Shown here: positions 1 through 9,503 of the stretch, in pieces | Layout: every line of letters begins with the position of its first letter | How positions within the stretch are numbered: position 1 is the stretch's first letter | From: Oopsacas minuta | Lineage: Eukaryota > Porifera > Hexactinellida > Lyssacinosida > Leucopsacidae | Direction of reading: 5' to 3' | Assembly (NCBI GenBank): GCA_024704765.1 | Contig: JAKMXF010000346.1 | Coordinates: 68,015 to 132,014 of the forward strand | Length of the DNA stretch: 64,000 nucleotides | Translations under genes and position numbers: made by a program | The notes under the pieces: model-generated | What the model was told of the DNA's origin: nothing | Database searches by the model: none | The model's input: only the letters and a program-made list of their open reading frames with translations

Positions 1-503
1 ATATAATCTGCTTCATTTTCCGAGGGTCTTTGGATTCGTATGTGTGTTCCGTCAACTAATCCTACTACGCCTGGAAAGTGAGCAATTTCATAAAACTTGT
101 TTTTGACTTCTACCCTCTTGAGACCAGCAGGCAAACTAACAAACTGATGGTATATAGCTTGCAAACACAGAGAAACATCTCGGATATAACGAGAGGCAGA
201 AGCTTGGCTTACGTTTATCCCATCTCCACAAATTATCTGGAACGTTCCAGAAGAGAAAAATTGAAGTGCCACACAAACTTGCAAGTGAGGGGAAGCAACA
301 CAAGAACGCTCGGCGAAATTCAAATAGTTAGCTATCAACTCTGTAATTTTAGATATTGAAGCTCTAGAGAAACGGAAACGTCGAACAAGTTCCATATCAT
401 CATAACAATCTAGGGGATCATTGAGATCCCTGAAAACTCGTTGACGTGCCATTGAGGAAGAGGTTTCTTCTTCTGCGAGAATTAGTGGAATCATCTGTGC
501 CAT
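1..503 (-). CDS. Harbinger (HARBI1-like) transposase, N-terminal part, cut by window edge
   Basis: An open frame without stops runs on the minus strand from an ATG at 503-501 to the left edge, about 167 codons. It reads like the N-terminal half of PIF/Harbinger nucleases. An acidic leader is followed by a helical region with DCYDDMELVRRFRFSRASI, then CVALQFFSSGTFQ, and near the edge VGLVDGTHIRI, which carries the first catalytic Asp of the DDE nuclease. The family cuts and reinserts its own DNA and usually needs a partner Myb-like protein. No such partner is visible here. The rest of the nuclease lies outside the window, so whether it is intact cannot be judged. A host HARBI1-type gene derived from a transposon is a possible alternative, but the surrounding transposons make a mobile copy more likely. 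Confidence 0.8.
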   Translation of the reverse strand, partial: MAQMIPLILAEEETSSSMARQRVFRDLNDPLDCYDDMELVRRFRFSRASISKITELIANYLNFAERSCVASPHLQVCVALQFFSSGTFQIICGDGINVSQASASRYIRDVSLCLQAIYHQFVSLPAGLKRVEVKNKFYEIAHFPGVVGLVDGTHIRIQRPSENEADY

Positions 504-1080
504 TTGTTTATATTAAATTACTGGAATATTTATATATTATATTTGATCATAATTGTATTTAGCAAAACAGTCATTAGTGTAACTTGGAATGTATAATTCA
601 GAATGATAGTATTTAACATTACGTACAAAGTAATGCATTCCTTAGTAACACATATGTTATATCATAAGCGTTCGAAGAATTCCTTGTAACATTATTTGTG
701 AAGTATTTCATGAACGTAAACCACAATATTATCGTGAGATCATGCATAAAATATGGAAAGTTTTGAAAATATATTCCTGAATGATTGAAAGTAATTCTGT
801 AAAGCAATCCATCAGAAACTCACAAATTCATGAATATAAGTGATACTTAAGTACTAAGTATGCTTAGTGAATACGGCGGCAGTACTTCAAATCCATTCCC
901 GAATAAGAGCACAGAAATGTGTTTTACAAGTGGGTGGAAAGGTTAAAACTTTGTGTATTTGCAGGAGGGGATTACTTTGAATAAATAATATAGTGAATTA
1001 GTGTGTATAATGTTTGCATCATATTATATGATATCACCCGCAAAACTTGCTGAACGCCCTAGTAATTTAGATTTTCTTGG
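504..1080. other. AT-rich stretch with no recognised gene
   Basis: Only short shadow frames occur here. It presumably includes the upstream region and terminus of the Harbinger element. I could not identify a terminal inverted repeat. Confidence 0.5.
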
Positions 1081-1149
1081 ATACATTCACCTAATAATTT
1101 GCCTCTATATTCACCATTAAGTTTATACTTACATGAATTAATTCAACCC

Positions 1150-2890
1150 GGCATCCCTTCAATTTCTCAATTATTGAGAGGCTAATCCCATTCCATTTGT
1201 TTCCAAATATTTTCTGAGTTGTGTTAAATTTGTAGCGGGGTTTCTCTTGTCTAGCTCTGCTTGCGTAATAGACCAAAGATCTACGATGGGATTTATATCT
1301 GGGGAGTTACTAGGCCAAAGACCTTTCTCCCAAAAGCCCGGCAGATGCTCTGAAATCCATTTCTGGACCTCATAGTTGTATGAACAGGGGCGCCATCCTC
1401 CATGAAAATTATAGCGGACATCTTTCGACTCATTTTCATTTGGTAAGTGGGGTCCTTAGTCTTTCTGTACTTAAAGATAGGAAGACAACACTTCTCCAGG
1501 ATGTAATTTATATGGTATTCAGTACAGTCGAAGCCGCTTAATCGGGACTGGGATAATCGAGGTATCCGCTTAAACGGGACAATGGTTTGGGAACAGATTA
1601 TTTACATAGAAAAATCGTCGGATAATTGGGACATTGAATCGGTTAATTGGCATTTTTATCCCGATTACCCGAATATTTGAAATTTCTTAATCGGTTATTC
1701 AGGAATTCTTATCCCGATTAACCAGATATGAATTATATTCGCTTAATTCTGATTTCTATCCTATTAAACGATTGTATATTTATACAGAATCGTTGTAAAA
1801 TGGTTTGTTTTAAAACTTGGAATTTGAATATTATCTACAAATATAACAATACAACCCCGATGCGATTACAATTTACTAAACTAAGATTATTAACATTAAC
1901 ACTGCTCACTTGCCTCAGGTTCCATTGGCTATTCCACCGTGTATAATTCCCTCAATAATGACCACACTGTTGGATATCCAAACGTTTTGCGTGGGTTGTA
2001 GTAATAAGCATATGCATAATTATGTAAACTGTATTTTCTTGCTTTCTAGTATTTATCGTAGTGCACTCTATGACCTCTTGAAGCGGAACTATACCCATAC
2101 TACAACAAAATCTCTTCTAGACCTAGATAAATCAGGTTTAGTAGTATAGAAATAAGATATATCTGGCTATGTGCAATGAAAAACTAGTTTTCAATTCTTA
2201 AATAATCGTAATCGGTTAATGGGGACAATCGTTTAATCGGGACAAAACATTGACCCCCGAGCTGTCCCGATTAAGCGGCTTCCACTGTATTCACTGAGCG
2301 TTTTGAGTGGATGAAGTGTAGTCCTGATAGCCCTGACAGGCTCATTACGACCGGTTTTGACTGATTCAAACTGGGGTATGTTGTGCAGATTAATGCCCCA
2401 ACCTGATTATTCTGCTTATTAGTCGGATTGAAAAGCTCAAAGGGCTTTCAACACTAAACTATACGACCATCCCATGATTAGCATTCCTGATAGGATTCTA
2501 GCCTCTTTAACTTCGGCTTTTCGTTCAATTTCGGGTATGAGAGTCCTTTATACGCTTTCGCTTTGACTGTGTCGTGTAAATGACCGTGAATTGTGTCTTT
2601 ATTAACGGACACCGACCTAGACAAGATATATTTCGCAAGATTCTTGGGTTGAATTGTAATTTTGCCGATGAATTTTCGGATAATAGTTTTCGAGACCCGG
2701 AAAAGCTTCGTCGGACGTCCAGACCGGGCTTGTCTTCGGGCAAATATCCATCTCTGTGCCTTTTATACCAGTTCGTCACTGTCCGAATTGTGACTCCAAA
2801 AGTATTGGCGACTGTTTTCTGTGTTGAACCTGCTTCTATCATGCCAATCGCTTCCTCACGGACAGCAAATCTTGGTTTAACCACTTCCAT
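1150..2890 (-). pseudogene. Tc1-like transposase pseudogene, split by a pogo-like insertion
   Basis: The minus strand starts at 2890 with a helix-turn-helix region (VREEAIGMIEAGSTQKTVA) that resembles the DD37E transposase at 57.5 kb. It then decays through stops. A DDE core follows between about 1500 and 1170, with FMEDGAPVHTT and, after a frameshift, WPSNSPDINPIVDLWSI. The two halves are separated by the 1525-2287 element. Conceptual removal of that element and one TA joins the flanks in frame around LSEYHINYILEK, so the host copy was still readable there when hit. Several stops and frameshifts outside the insertion show it is dead. Its terminal repeats were not found with confidence. Confidence 0.8.
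1525..2287. mobile_element. Pogo/Tigger-like non-autonomous element
   Basis: The left end reads CAGTCGAAGCCGCTTAATCG and the inverted right end CAGTGGAAGCCGCTTAATCG, one mismatch in 20. TA lies directly outside both ends (1523-1524 and 2288-2289). These are the ends and target duplication of pogo/Tigger elements. The 763-bp interior repeats the subterminal motif (taatcgg, ttaatgggg) but has no transposase ORF, so it depends on a source elsewhere. It sits inside the Tc1-like pseudogene. Confidence 0.85.
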
Positions 2891-2912
2891 GGTAGAATAT
2901 TGTGAAGGTTGA

Positions 2913-4719
2913 GAAAAAATTGCGAAAATTTACAGAGATTATCAATTAAGGAAATGTAGTATTTATTATTGTATTGGGCTTCTATAGAATAATAATAATC
3001 TGAAAAATAGTTGGATAATAAACAATTCTGTGCGATTGATAGCGGCTTCTATTGAGGTACTTAGGAGGAACAATCTTCTCAGACACCCTGTTAACAATTC
3101 CCAATAGCCTACAACAGGAAACATCCTGGAGGCGCTGATTTTTAACAACTATAGCAAATCGAGACATTTTTGGTGTACTAACCTCTGACCTATAAGGATG
3201 GAATGTTAATTTTTGGTATTAATGACCATATTAATTCTCTTACATACACCATCTTTCATTTTCAATACATCCAGATTCAAATGTGTATTAACATATTCAG
3301 CTTTACTTCCTGAATATGGGACAGTACAATTATCTGCGTATATAAGTCATATATCATTCCTGAAGATAAGAAATAATTACGGTCCTATGTTTATCCCTCA
3401 GTCACTCCACTTTTCATTTTTAAAGTTATATGTACTATTATACCTATTTATTATCAAATCTGCATGATACTAAACTTCTATTGATTGATTACACAGCCCC
3501 AACAGAAATTAAAAATTTTTGGTGCCTCAGAATTTAGGCCTATTTTAGAGTGTACTTGACCTGCTGATTTGAAACTTTCCTATTTTGCTCTTACATCCGG
3601 GTCTTCGTTCCGTGATTCCTACAAGGGTCTTATTGTTAGTGTTGCAAAAGGTTTTTGTAAGCTGTTGGTTGTCGAACCTTACTCTACTATGGTAAATAAT
3701 TTTACAATCAATACGCTAAGCAGGAACTTACTTGTTAATTTTTCTGCCTAGCAATCGGGAAATTCATTTGCTAACATATTTTCTCAAAAGAACCACAAAA
3801 GTAGCATGTAAAAAGAAATCCCTGGATTTTGGTTCAAAGATATTGTGTCAGTTTCAACTGTAGAATGAAGATTTCTTAGTAGTTTAATAATACGTATTTA
3901 CGTATAGAAGAATGGTTCAATACCTACACATGATCGCTTATGGTGTCACTTATTGAAATATTGTATCCATGTATCTCTGAATCAGGTGGTTATTCACGTT
4001 TTTCCGAGCAGCTCCTAGCTCACTTTCCTCTCCAATTTCATGAGCTAAATCAGTAGTGTTGTGGTTTTTCTGGTCTTTTATTTCACTTTCTAAATATTTT
4101 CCATCCTTAAATCACACAAGTAGATGAGCGTCCTCGCTTTTGGATGATCCCTCGGTTTGAATAGATAGATGATTATTCATCTCATTTCATAACTAAAGAC
4201 GTAATTCCAGCCAAGATTTCCAAAATTTCAACCATATTTCAAGTAATACACCTATCAGAGGATCTGAATTTGAATCGTGATTGGCTCATGTATCTATGAT
4301 AAATATGTGAAAAATCGGAATAAAAGGAGGCCAAGGGTACGATCTTGCAAAAATCGTTTGAAAAGAATTCGATTTGTGTAAAACTGGATTCAGCTATCCT
4401 AACCGCCTGAAACAAGGGATCACTCGATTGGATTATGACTATTGAGTCAGAAAATTGCTAATGTGAGCCTTTTCTACCTTATTCCTGGTAATATCACAAT
4501 TCTTTAGATGTTAGGTGATTACTTACTTTACATATTATTTTGCTTTGTTAGTGACTTGAATAATCAATATTCTAATTTTATTTCTTTTAAAACAATATGA
4601 CATTGCATAAATTGCAGTGATTCGTCAATAAAGCATCTAGCTTCTGATCCTAAATTCTATAATGATCTACGATGTCATCCATTACTGTAACTAGGGGTGG
4701 CAAGAGGTGCATATATATA
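2913..4719. other. Intergenic stretch with no recognised gene
   Basis: AT-rich sequence with only short random frames. An acaccctgt motif near 3083 resembles a Tc1/mariner end and may mark the outer end of the Tc1-like pseudogene, but no partner was found. Confidence 0.4.
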
Positions 4720-4724
4720 GTTGC

Positions 4725-4751
4725 CACAGTGGCACACCCCCTGGAAATTGG
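4725..4751 (+). repeat. Left end of RAG1-like copy 1: heptamer, 11-bp spacer, nonamer-like motif
   Basis: CACAGTG occupies 4725-4731, then 11 bp of spacer (4732-4742), then GGAAATTGG (4743-4751). The heptamer equals the V(D)J recombination-signal heptamer. The motif matches the consensus GGWARTWGG derived from the ends in this window. Confidence 0.8.
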
Positions 4752-5605
4752 TCAAAATTTCAATCCGATATTTAGTAACCATTTAAAGTTCATTGGAAAG
4801 AGAAATATCCAATTACTTGAAATGTCTAAAATTGTTATTATCCATCATTTAGTTTAGGAACAACTGGAATGTATATAAGCATTACAATTTCTTGCTCAGA
4901 AATTATTCTTGAAAACCACAGATATTCATTTATATCAATGAACTTAAATTCCAGTATCTAAGCAACTAATACATTCCAAAGACTTCATTCCATTGCATTT
5001 TCGACTACTCTCTTATTATAGTGATTATATAAGCGGAGTTCAAATAATAAATCCTTAAAATAGCTCAAATATTTTGATAAATTTTCTGTTGGATTTCTGT
5101 CGTCACTCAACTTCGAAGTCTCATAACTTCATCTGTCGCTTTCTGTCAAGTTGTCTCATGAGTTTTATAAGACAGCATTTTTAATTCTCTATGAAATACA
5201 ACAATTTCCAGGTTCCCGAAAATTCGCGCAAATATAGTTTCAATCGCATGAACTTTTGAATTTATCTAATATTTTTAAAAATTCTCTTTTCAAAATTTAT
5301 ATAAATATTATGGTTGCTTAGCGATATAATCAAAACGTGAAGTTATTTACATTTTTATGCTTGTGTTTACAAAATTCAGCTTGTAATTAATATAAATAAA
5401 TGTTCCCATCACGTATTTTTACAAAGATTCCATTAAAAAATCAACACTCTTCTACTGTGAGAAAACGTTTCGTCAAAAGTTCCTTAATTCTTAGATTTCA
5501 GAATGTATATTATAAGCTTATAAAACAAACATGCATATATATATAATCTTACTTTTGCCCTGTATTTACAATTTGTTAATAAATAATATATTAATTATCT
5601 AGAAA

Positions 5606-7714
5606 ATGAACAACGTTCAAGCTTTTCAGTTTTATTGTGAGCATAAATTACTTAGCACCCGTTCAATCGCAGACCAATTTATTTCAACTCATGGTTTTGA
5701 TCGAGATCAGCAAAATTTCTTTCGTCTGAAGTTCAATGATATTCAAAAAGAGAGAGCCTCCTTTCATAAATATTCGGACCTTGATACTTGGAATTCCATG
5801 TGCTTCTGTCCTCTGCCAAAGAAGCCTAGGTTAAGTGCCTCTTCTTCATTAACCATTAACTTTGAAGAAGACTTTAATCTTTCAAAAAAGAAATCGCTCG
5901 CTGACTTAACGACCAAAGGTTTGAGAAATCGGCTCTCTTCTCTTAAGTCTCACCTCGAATCAGTCGCTGAAAACGAGCATGTATCTCCAAAGACTCTTGC
6001 AACTTATCTCTTACTACTTTGTTGCAATGAAGAGCAGGACATGAATAGTGCCAATGTTTGTAAAGAGATACTCGAGAAGGGAAACTCATCTCCTATCTAT
6101 CCACAATTATCACTTGATAAATTTGTCTTTCTTTTAGATTCGCTTGAGGTCGGTAAAACAAAGTATTTAGAACTTCGGCGTACGTTACTATCTGAAGATC
6201 TCAAGTTACCAGGCTACAATAGTGTAGCTAAACATCGGGCTCAAATTAATTTGCTGGATGAGGTGCGTATAATTCATAGAGAATTTCCATGTGGAGTAGG
6301 TATTTCTTACACCAGACTACTCACCCATACAGTTGAACGAATTGTATCTAACTTAAGTCCTGATACCCTTGTCTATTCGCTGAAAGTTCGAGTATCCGAT
6401 GGCTTAGATGGATCTGGGTGTCATCGAGTTTACCAGCAAGCTATATCTAACCCTGACCTCTCGACTAAAACCTTCATTTTATTTGGTTTCAAGGTTAACT
6501 CAATCATAAATGCAAATGATCATATCCTATGGAAACCTCATCATCCGAATTCGCCATTTTGCACTCGACCAGTTGCCCTCTTAGCCCTTCCAGAAAATGA
6601 AGAGAGTGTCAAGTTTTTGATGGACTCATTAATAAATAACGAAACTTCAACTATCGAAGAGAGTGGTTTGTGTTTACACAACGGAAATGCAGAGGTCAAG
6701 ATCATTAGATCTCATTTCGATACAAAGATGGCAAAAATGTTAAGCGGTGCTGGTGCTGCTAATTGTCAAATGTGTACTGCTACGTTCCAACAGATACATG
6801 ATATTAGCATAGTTCAAAATGGCTTTCCCATAAATAGAATTATCCGTGATGCACGTGATGTATTTGATGTAGTTGATGAGGAAGAATTTTTATCTTTGCC
6901 AACAAATCAAAGATTCAATTTAACACACAAACCGATCTCAGAAAAAGACATCATATCAGCTTCTCCTCTACATGCATATTTGAGAACATTTAGTTGGTTC
7001 CTATTATTGATTTGCCATTTACAGTGTGGTGCTATTCAAAAATGGTCACCAACTTCGCCAATAATTCTTGGGGCCAAGAAATTTATTACTAGCCTTATTG
7101 AAGAGAAACTTAGTATATCCATTGACACACCATCAGTCCAAGGAGGAACCACCACAATCGGAAATGTTGTTCGGAGATGCTTCACACGTAGCGATGATAC
7201 TGTGCAAGATTTTCTCTATTGGATATTGACGGTTGTTCCTCAAGAGACACATCAGGTTGTCACTACAATCTTTAATAATTTGAGTGCTATCCTGAGATTG
7301 TATAATAGCAACAGGAAAGTGGATACTGAAGGCCTTGATAATGTATGCCGAGAGACTTACGAATCCATTTTAACCAATTTTTCATGGGCACATGTAACCC
7401 CTACTTTACATAAACTTCTAGCCCATGTACCACAAATAATTGCAGATCATAACGATGGGTTTGCCTTAGAAGATGTGTCTGAGGAAGACCTTGAATCTTG
7501 TAATAAATTGGTCAGGCGATACCGTGAGAGACTCTCAAGAAAATTTAGCTTTGAGGACAACGTTAAAGATGTGTTCGTCAGGCTTATCTCTCAAAGTGAT
7601 CCAATATTAGCATCATTTCGTAATATTACCAAAAACGATTCGGAGCCAGATCTATCTGAGTTAAAGAGCTGTCAAGATATTTTGGTGAAGTCTCTAATTA
7701 TAAATACGTTATAG
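5606..7714 (+). CDS. RAG1-like (Transib superfamily) transposase, 702 aa, apparently intact
   Basis: Recognition rests on a chain of RAG1 core motifs in order. SDGLDGSGCHRVY carries D265 (RAG1 D600). HFDTKMAKMLSGAG carries D372 (RAG1 D708). ANCQMCTATF gives C387 and C390 (RAG1 C727, C730). TLHKLLAHVPQII gives H602 and H607 (RAG1 H937, H942, same 5-residue spacing). EEDLESCNKLVRRYRE carries E630 (RAG1 E962). The D-D distance is 107 here and 108 in RAG1; D-E is 258 against 254. All catalytic and zinc residues are present and the frame has no stop. At 702 aa it is the size of a Transib transposase and lacks RAG1's long N-terminal zinc region. It should cut DNA by nick and hairpin and join with 5-bp staggers. 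A TATA-like run lies near 5536 and ATTAAA at 7783. The start is the first ATG of the frame; it could have an unseen upstream exon. Confidence 0.92.
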   Translation: MNNVQAFQFYCEHKLLSTRSIADQFISTHGFDRDQQNFFRLKFNDIQKERASFHKYSDLDTWNSMCFCPLPKKPRLSASSSLTINFEEDFNLSKKKSLADLTTKGLRNRLSSLKSHLESVAENEHVSPKTLATYLLLLCCNEEQDMNSANVCKEILEKGNSSPIYPQLSLDKFVFLLDSLEVGKTKYLELRRTLLSEDLKLPGYNSVAKHRAQINLLDEVRIIHREFPCGVGISYTRLLTHTVERIVSNLSPDTLVYSLKVRVSDGLDGSGCHRVYQQAISNPDLSTKTFILFGFKVNSIINANDHILWKPHHPNSPFCTRPVALLALPENEESVKFLMDSLINNETSTIEESGLCLHNGNAEVKIIRSHFDTKMAKMLSGAGAANCQMCTATFQQIHDISIVQNGFPINRIIRDARDVFDVVDEEEFLSLPTNQRFNLTHKPISEKDIISASPLHAYLRTFSWFLLLICHLQCGAIQKWSPTSPIILGAKKFITSLIEEKLSISIDTPSVQGGTTTIGNVVRRCFTRSDDTVQDFLYWILTVVPQETHQVVTTIFNNLSAILRLYNSNRKVDTEGLDNVCRETYESILTNFSWAHVTPTLHKLLAHVPQIIADHNDGFALEDVSEEDLESCNKLVRRYRERLSRKFSFEDNVKDVFVRLISQSDPILASFRNITKNDSEPDLSELKSCQDILVKSLIINTL

Positions 7715-8016
7715 TTTGCAGTTCAATGAACGGTAGGTCATTTCAACAAGAAATGTGGTTTCATAAGTTTATAAAAATGTACATTAAATAGTGTTAAATA
7801 ATATCAAAACATAAAACATTCAATTTCTGAACCGATAACTCACAAATTGGTTTAATTAAAATCGATAAAAGATCAAAATATTTTTGAATGTGACAATGAC
7901 GTCATTACTTTCACACCCAAAGACTTAGAAAAAATCTAGTTACGTCAATCGATTCCTTGGGTACGATTCCCCATATGTCAATAATATAGTTTCATACGTT
8001 ATCTAGTACCCTAATA

Positions 8017-8052
8017 CCTACTTCCAGGTTTTAGCCATTTCGTGCCACTGTG
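8017..8052 (-). repeat. Right end of RAG1-like copy 1: heptamer, 20-bp spacer, nonamer-like motif
   Basis: Read inward on the minus strand: CACAGTG (8052-8046), a 20-bp spacer (8045-8026), then GGAAGTAGG (8025-8017). The motif matches the left-end motif in 7 of 9 positions and lies 9 bp further from the heptamer. Confidence 0.8.
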
Positions 8053-8057
8053 GTTGC

Positions 8058-9111
8058 CCCGGAAACTAAATATCTGGGTCGCAAAATGTGAAGGAAGAGT
8101 TGAGGCAATGGGATCCGCCATGTAGGCTTAAATGAAATCACGTGATATGAGAGTGTCACGTCCGTGTATTTAGGTGTCCGTGGTTGTGTAAACCGGGCCT
8201 CCTAATGTTCTGGATATTCATATATTAATTATAGATTCATGATGTCATCGTGTACGTTTTAGAAACAATCACGAGAATTTCATAATATATAATTATGATG
8301 TACATCACGATACTTGGCTAAGTTCAAATGGGATTGTAATCTAAAATTCATAGATTTAGAAGTAATAATAAATAAGGGCCAATTCCACAGACATGCCAAT
8401 TTTGAATTTTTCGTTATTGTTCGTAACTTTTCATTTGTTCTCAGACATGCTGATTTTGATTTCTATTTGGCCAAAACCTTACAATGCTATAATATTTAAA
8501 TTGCAATGTGGCAAAATTCCAATATATTGAAAGCAAAATTCCGAAGTATGATAGAATCATCAACAACATTTTTGTGTTTCATTAGGAACAGGATAAACTA
8601 AGTGTTTGTAAAATGATAATTTTCACGACATTTTGATGATTTGTATTTTTGGTCTTGTTGTTACGTGTAATTTTCAAATTTTCATGATGCCAGTTACCTA
8701 TATGCTATTTATTTAGATTCAATAACGTTACAGTTAAATCTACTCAATAAATTTACGATTACATATGTATAGTGAATATTTTTCCCTAAATTGTAGCAGT
8801 TTAGCATTTGCGTACAATCAATATTTGTCAAATTATTTGAAGCCAAATTCGGAATGAACACCCCGAAATTAGCATAAATAATTTGTCAATATCAAAACAT
8901 ATAATTTGATGTAGGCATGTAATTCAGAAAATGAATCTAGGGCCGATTAGTACAATTTTTGCATCAACCATATTTTCGATACAGATCCAAATAAGGTGAA
9001 AATTTTACTTCACTGTTTATCCTATTTGTATCTGAAAAATATCCTTAGAATTTCACTGGTCAATACTCTTTGTGATTCTTTAGTTGCCTTAACATAGTTT
9101 ATTTTACTGGG
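8058..9111. other. AT-rich stretch with no recognised gene
   Basis: No frame resembles a known protein and no clear terminal repeats were found. Confidence 0.4.
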
Positions 9112-9233
9112 CAGTGGTTCTCAGCCTAGGGTCCGCGGCTCTAGAATGTTTTTGTTATGTTTATGGCAGGAGTACGCGGATCCCATAAATGGATTAAAGA
9201 TGTCCTTGGGAGAAAAAAGGTTGAAAACCAATG
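9112..9233. mobile_element. Short non-autonomous hAT (Charlie/MER5-like) element
   Basis: This 122-bp element starts CAGTGGTTCTCAGCC and ends with GGTTGAAAACCAATG, an imperfect inverse. It keeps the GGTCCGCGG segment next to the left end. This is the layout of Charlie-type hAT miniature elements. The expected 8-bp duplication is not clean. Confidence 0.6.
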
Positions 9234-9503
9234 CTCTGGGGTATATCGACTATCTTGATTCCGAAGATGTAATCAGTTTCTGTCAATCTGTTCTTGTTTT
9301 TCAGATATTGTCATTTGAACATTTGCAGTATTTTTGAAATATTTCAAGGAAATTGATACTATGGCATTAAGAACTATATACTTAAACTGTAAATATGTGT
9401 TTACTGTAACACCTGTTATCTGAACAGCAGGAAGAGCATTGAGTTGTGAAAAGTGTCCGAATTTCATAGCAACATGGTGCTTCATGCTTTTTGCCGTTTT
9501 ATA

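Larger units (their letters stand above)
4725..8052 (+). mobile_element. Complete RAG1-like / Transib-type DNA transposon (copy 1)
   Basis: The element is 3328 bp long. It begins CACAGTGGCAC and ends with the inverse, GTGCCACTGTG. A perfect 5-bp duplication GTTGC flanks it (4720-4724 and 8053-8057). GC-rich 5-bp duplications and CACWRTG-type ends characterise Transib and RAG-family transposons. The only long ORF is the RAG1-like transposase at 5606-7714. About 880 bp of non-coding sequence precede it and 340 bp follow. No RAG2-like (kelch) ORF is present in either orientation, so this is a single-gene element like Transib and unlike ProtoRAG. Two further copies lie in the window. Confidence 0.93.

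Noticed and set aside
2580-2912. Plus-strand ORF of 110 codons
   Set aside because: It is the antisense of the Tc1-like helix-turn-helix region and has no similarity of its own.
6968-6976. LHAY in the RAG1-like ORF as a mutated second catalytic position
   Set aside because: I first aligned it with the RAG1 LHCD segment and suspected an inactive Asp-to-Tyr change. Counting back from the CxxC pair shows that RAG1 D708 corresponds to D372 in HFDTKMAK, which is intact.
4725-8052. A RAG2-like (kelch) gene paired with the RAG1-like gene
   Set aside because: No ORF in either orientation within the element, or in the flanking kilobases, shows kelch repeats or a PHD finger. The space after the stop codon is only 340 bp.
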